A stretch of 64,000 nt of DNA, taken from Drosophila persimilis. Its lineage: Eukaryota > Arthropoda > Insecta > Diptera > Drosophilidae. The translations under genes and the position numbers were made by a program. The stretch spans positions 3,720,001-3,784,000 of the forward strand of contig NW_020825706.1 of NCBI RefSeq assembly GCF_003286085.1. Reading direction: 5' to 3'. The notes beneath the pieces were generated by a model, which saw only the letters and a list, made by a program, of their open reading frames with translations, had not been told where the DNA came from and ran no database searches. Shown here one piece after another: positions 61,084-64,000 of the stretch (position 1 is its first letter; every line of letters starts with the position of its first letter).

Positions 61084-61388
61084 TGTAGCGCCATTTGGAT
61101 AATAATAATTGTTATTAGGATAGTATTTCATGAAGTCTAGTGTAAGTTAGGCTAGGGCAAAGCGGGAGCGCAATAAAAGCTCGCTCTCTCGCTCTTGGCG
61201 AATTCGCCCCGCTTTGCCACCGTTGGTAAAGTAGGCACAGAAGAAATTGTTTAATATATGAAGGAAGTCGAGAAAAATCCATGAAATCGAACGCATGCAC
61301 TCCTTATTTTCGTCGTATTAAAATAAAAAATTGTAGTCACCCAAGTTGTTTCAGTATCGTTATTTAGGAAAACTATTCTAAAATTTCA
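61084..61388 (+). repeat. Central LTR of the element E dimer
   Basis: 305 bp, TGTAGCGCC to AAATTTCA, same length as the first LTR with four visible substitutions. It is directly followed by TGGCGCTCCGGG, a primer site, showing that it serves as 3' LTR of unit 1 and 5' LTR of unit 2. Confidence 0.9.
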
Positions 61389-62261
61389 TGGCGCTCCGGG
61401 TGGACTTGCAATTTAAACGTATTAATTCAAGTGGAAGGCAAAAAGTGACAGTGACACAGTGGAGAAAAGATAAATAGCCAAAATCTATTATACCTACATG
61501 CATGTACATGCATATGTGCTGCAGCTAAATTGCCAAATTGACCGCGACGTGTGTGCAAATAATTAAACAAACAAAAATAAAAATCACCGCGTCGGTCGTG
61601 CAATACCCTGTCTGCAGCTATATACAAAAGGAGATACACATATACCATCTACCCAAGAAGATCCAAGTGGAGCATCCAGTATAAGAAGAGGAGAGTACAG
61701 CACCTGGAATTTCCAATCTTGTCAAGAGGTATTTGTGCAAAAAATTGAAAACTCGAGTGAAGACGAAAAGATTAAAAAACTCGAAATTATTGTCTTGTGC
61801 TGAAACAATTGCACCTCGCTTTCAATTCTTGTCACATACGTATGACATAATAGAGCTAGATTGCATGCTGTAGTTAGAGTTGAGCATATATATTAATACG
61901 TATATACATATGTACATCTAACCCTCTTGGACGCAATAACTACACATATAACTCATTTTAAATGCAATCGCTGTCACCCGTGCATGCGGGTGTCGGTGCA
62001 TACGTATACACAACATCCATTCTTCAGAACTGCAGCGGTGAAATTTTTCGTTTTCGCTTGTCACCAGTGCAGTTCGTTGCTATTCTTGTGTGGTTTTCGT
62101 GTACGCGCCAGCCAAGCGACGCTCTACCCTAAATTTTTCGGGTATATTGGTTTTACACCTCGTTTGGGTACAATTACCTATTATTTCATTGAGTGCCTCG
62201 GCATTAAATACGATTATTAGAAACGATCTTTCGCCTTCAGTTGCTTGTATTGAGAATCAAT
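61389..62261 (+). other. Primer site and leader of element E, second unit
   Basis: Near-identical to 54585-55431. Differences seen: the degraded primer site, a 27-bp extra segment at about 61636-61662, and scattered single-base changes (for example ggcacatacg/gtcacatacg and catacggg/catgcggg). No gene. Confidence 0.8.
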
Positions 62262-64000
62262 ATGATCTCAAAAGCCAACAATATCGTCCTTGAAGAGCTG
62301 AAGAAAAAGCGCAGTTGCCGTGTCAAAGGCATTCGTTTATTAGCGGACCGTTTAGAAGCGGGGGATATTCCGCTGGTATTGACGGAGCTCGAGTGCAGAC
62401 TCGAAACGCTGATGCGTAGCATTGACACGGCAAGCGAACTTCAAGAGAAGATTGAAGATATAGACATTGACGATGAATTTGGAGTCGAGTTGGAAGAACT
62501 CTCAATTGTCACAAAGGCAAAATTAATGTCTCTCATTTGCGCATTAAAGACAGCTGATGAGACAATACCGGCAGTACCAGCTGGCCCAACTCGTGCTCGC
62601 CTTCCGAAGTTAGCTCTGCCGCAGTTCAGCGGCAACTTTTCGGACTTTAAAAACTTCATAGGTTTATTTGAGACTCTAGTTCACAATGACCAAAGCATTC
62701 CAATTATCGAAAAGTTCAACCATTTGCTTTCGTGTCTCTCCGGTGAAGCGTTGGGAACAGTTAGGGCTTTCGAAGTAACCGAGACCAACTACGAGAAAGC
62801 AATGGCTAGCTTAAAACGGGTCTACGATAATGATTGTCTGATCTTTAAAAATCACATTGATGCCCTATTTAGTCTTCCCAAAATGACCCAGCAATCAGCA
62901 TCGTCCTTAAGGAACCTTATCTATACCGCCTCATCCATATATGGTTCGTTGTTGTCGATAGGCGATGATAAAAAGATCTCGAATGCGATGATTATTCATC
63001 TCGTCTTGAGCAGAGTCGATCCGGTGACCAAAGAGAAATGGGAAGAACAGCTCGATTATGACAAACTGCCACTTTGGACGGACTGTGAAAAGTTGCTTAA
63101 TCGCAGACATCAGCATCTTTCGGCCGAAAATTCGGAAAAACCAAAGCAGGAGCAGAAAGCTGTGCCAAGCAAGCCGCATAATCGGAGCTCATTCGCGTGT
63201 TCCACCGCGAATACCAAAAACCAACAATGCAGCTACTGCAATGAGAAAGGCCATTTGTTGACAGATTGCAGTCCATTTGGTCGGCTGGCAGTAATGCAAA
63301 GGTTCGAATTCGCAAAAACTGCATCCTTGTGCATCAATTGTCTGCAGCCAGGCCACTCTGTAGTACGATGCAAAGCTAAGAAGTGTCGAGTGTGTGGCTG
63401 CTCACACCATACCTTATTGCATAGGTACACAGTGGCGAATAAAAGTCTAGCGTTACCATCACCCCCAGAGAATTCTTCTCCTCCTCCCAATCAGAATCAA
63501 CCTTCCACTTGGCATGCTCTCCATGCGACAGCTATGGATAGAGTTATTCTGGCTACGTCGATCGTAAGCGTCCGAACAAATAATGGTGAACATGTTTTGG
63601 CCCGAGCTCTGCTTGACTCGGGGTCTCAAACCAATTTTATAACTGAGGACTTAGCACAGCGCTTACAGATCCGTAGGGAGGAGTCGTGTATCAACTTGCT
63701 TGGTATTGGTGAATCCAATTCACAAGTCAAGAAAAAGATACACACGGTGGTGAAGTCGCGAATTACTGGTAGTGAGTTTTCGGTTGATTTCTGGATTCTA
63801 AGGTCCATTTCGGGGTATCACCCTGATCAGACACTTAACGTGAGTGACTGGAAAATCCCGAAGAACTTACCACTTGCAGACCCATATTTCTTCAAGCCAC
63901 AGAAGATAGATATGTTGATAGGTGCAGAAACATTTTTCGAACTTTTATCTGTTGGTCAGATTCGACAAGGTCCTGACTATCCAACTCTGCAGAAAACGCT
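62262..64000 (+). CDS. gag: Gag and protease of element E, second unit (runs off the window)
   Basis: ATG 62262 begins the same protein as at 55432. I see only in-frame length differences: six bases fewer after GCAGTACCAGCT near 62581, and three bases more near 63475 (EFSSPP region). One of the few coding changes is CNAKGH to CNEKGH near 63240. All knuckles and the protease motif ALLDSGSQTNF are present. The frame is still open at 64000, in the region before RT, so it is incomplete only because the window ends. Confidence 0.85.
   Translation, partial: MISKANNIVLEELKKKRSCRVKGIRLLADRLEAGDIPLVLTELECRLETLMRSIDTASELQEKIEDIDIDDEFGVELEELSIVTKAKLMSLICALKTADETIPAVPAGPTRARLPKLALPQFSGNFSDFKNFIGLFETLVHNDQSIPIIEKFNHLLSCLSGEALGTVRAFEVTETNYEKAMASLKRVYDNDCLIFKNHIDALFSLPKMTQQSASSLRNLIYTASSIYGSLLSIGDDKKISNAMIIHLVLSRVDPVTKEKWEEQLDYDKLPLWTDCEKLLNRRHQHLSAENSEKPKQEQKAVPSKPHNRSSFACSTANTKNQQCSYCNEKGHLLTDCSPFGRLAVMQRFEFAKTASLCINCLQPGHSVVRCKAKKCRVCGCSHHTLLHRYTVANKSLALPSPPENSSPPPNQNQPSTWHALHATAMDRVILATSIVSVRTNNGEHVLARALLDSGSQTNFITEDLAQRLQIRREESCINLLGIGESNSQVKKKIHTVVKSRITGSEFSVDFWILRSISGYHPDQTLNVSDWKIPKNLPLADPYFFKPQKIDMLIGAETFFELLSVGQIRQGPDYPTLQKT

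Larger units (their letters stand above)
54280..64000 (+). mobile_element. BEL/Pao element E, tandem dimer (LTR-internal-LTR-internal...)
   Basis: A 305-bp LTR (54280-54584) is followed by leader, gag-pol, and a second 305-bp LTR (61084-61388). This is followed not by flanking DNA but by another primer site, leader and gag that continue to the window end. So two units share a central LTR. The first unit has two RT deletions, an integrase deletion and a DINE insertion; the second unit's pol lies outside. No env is seen before the central LTR. The right end and target duplication are not in the window. Confidence 0.9.

Noticed and set aside
60129..61088. 319-codon frame with a very Arg/Pro-rich C-terminus as a DNA-binding protein
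   Set aside because: After about 60610 this is the wrong frame. The adjacent frame gives the conserved BEL integrase C-terminal domain, so the Arg-rich part is an artefact of a frameshift.

Overview
This window is eukaryotic repeat DNA, almost certainly pericentromeric, Y/neo-sex-chromosome or other TE-dense DNA of a Drosophila-like fly. The evidence is a family of about 1.1 kb non-autonomous DINE-1/mini-me-type elements with (GTCY)n microsatellites, a 17.6/297-type endogenous retrovirus whose LTR starts AGTGAC and whose primer site is of the TGGCGCAG type, a roo-like BEL/Pao element with an envelope domain, and CR1/jockey-group LINE fragments. I see no bacterial operons, tRNA or rRNA genes, and no intact multi-exon host gene. 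An obscura-group origin is possible (the DINE copies resemble the ISY/ISX type) but unproven.

Layout. 1-3203: minus-strand micropia/mdg3-type gypsy element (gag-pol, primer site, LTR). 3204-3825: LINE RT fragment. 3820-6560: mdg1/412-like RNase H/integrase fragment split by one DINE (5161-6274) and followed by a second (6564-7678). 7720-15302: env-bearing 17.6/297-like copy A, its RT split by a third DINE (10763-11874). 15301-15411: DINE scrap. 15412-19224: decayed minus-strand BEL. 19230-30499: BEL element H with ATCGG target duplications. Inside its gag sits gypsy element I (20142-25825) with TGAA target duplications. 30600-33024: old DINE modules and BEL remnant J. 33025-36140: minus-strand zinc-knuckle piece and CR1-like LINE. 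36170-36800: LTR and integrase tail of a minus-strand mdg1/412-like element, then an inverted DINE (36807-37728).

37789-51095 is copy B of the same retrovirus family as A. Its env is split by a full-length roo-like BEL element C (42497-50945, AACC target duplications) and then by a DINE (51096-52153). 52154-53180 is the only stretch without recognisable TE coding sequence. It holds a TATA-like box, a short ORF with a convincing signal peptide and a splice-donor-like site. 53208-54279 is a BEL RT remnant, interrupted by BEL element E. E is a tandem dimer: LTR (54280-54584), internal region (with a DINE at 59032-60128), LTR (61084-61388), then a second internal region that runs off the window at 64000.

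Relative order of insertion is readable: minus BEL, then H, then I; B, then C and a DINE; the 53.2-kb BEL, then E, then a DINE; A, then a DINE. Two DINE insertions into pol reading frames (10763-11874 and 59032-60128) can be removed in silico at an A|A dinucleotide with no target duplication and the frame continues. This is the behaviour expected of Helentron-type rolling-circle elements. Nearly every pol gene carries frameshifts, stops or domain deletions. Long open frames survive in A (integrase, env), I (gag-pol to RNase H), C (gag-protease, and integrase C-terminus plus env) and E (gag-protease, both copies). Gene names are family-level; no database search was possible.
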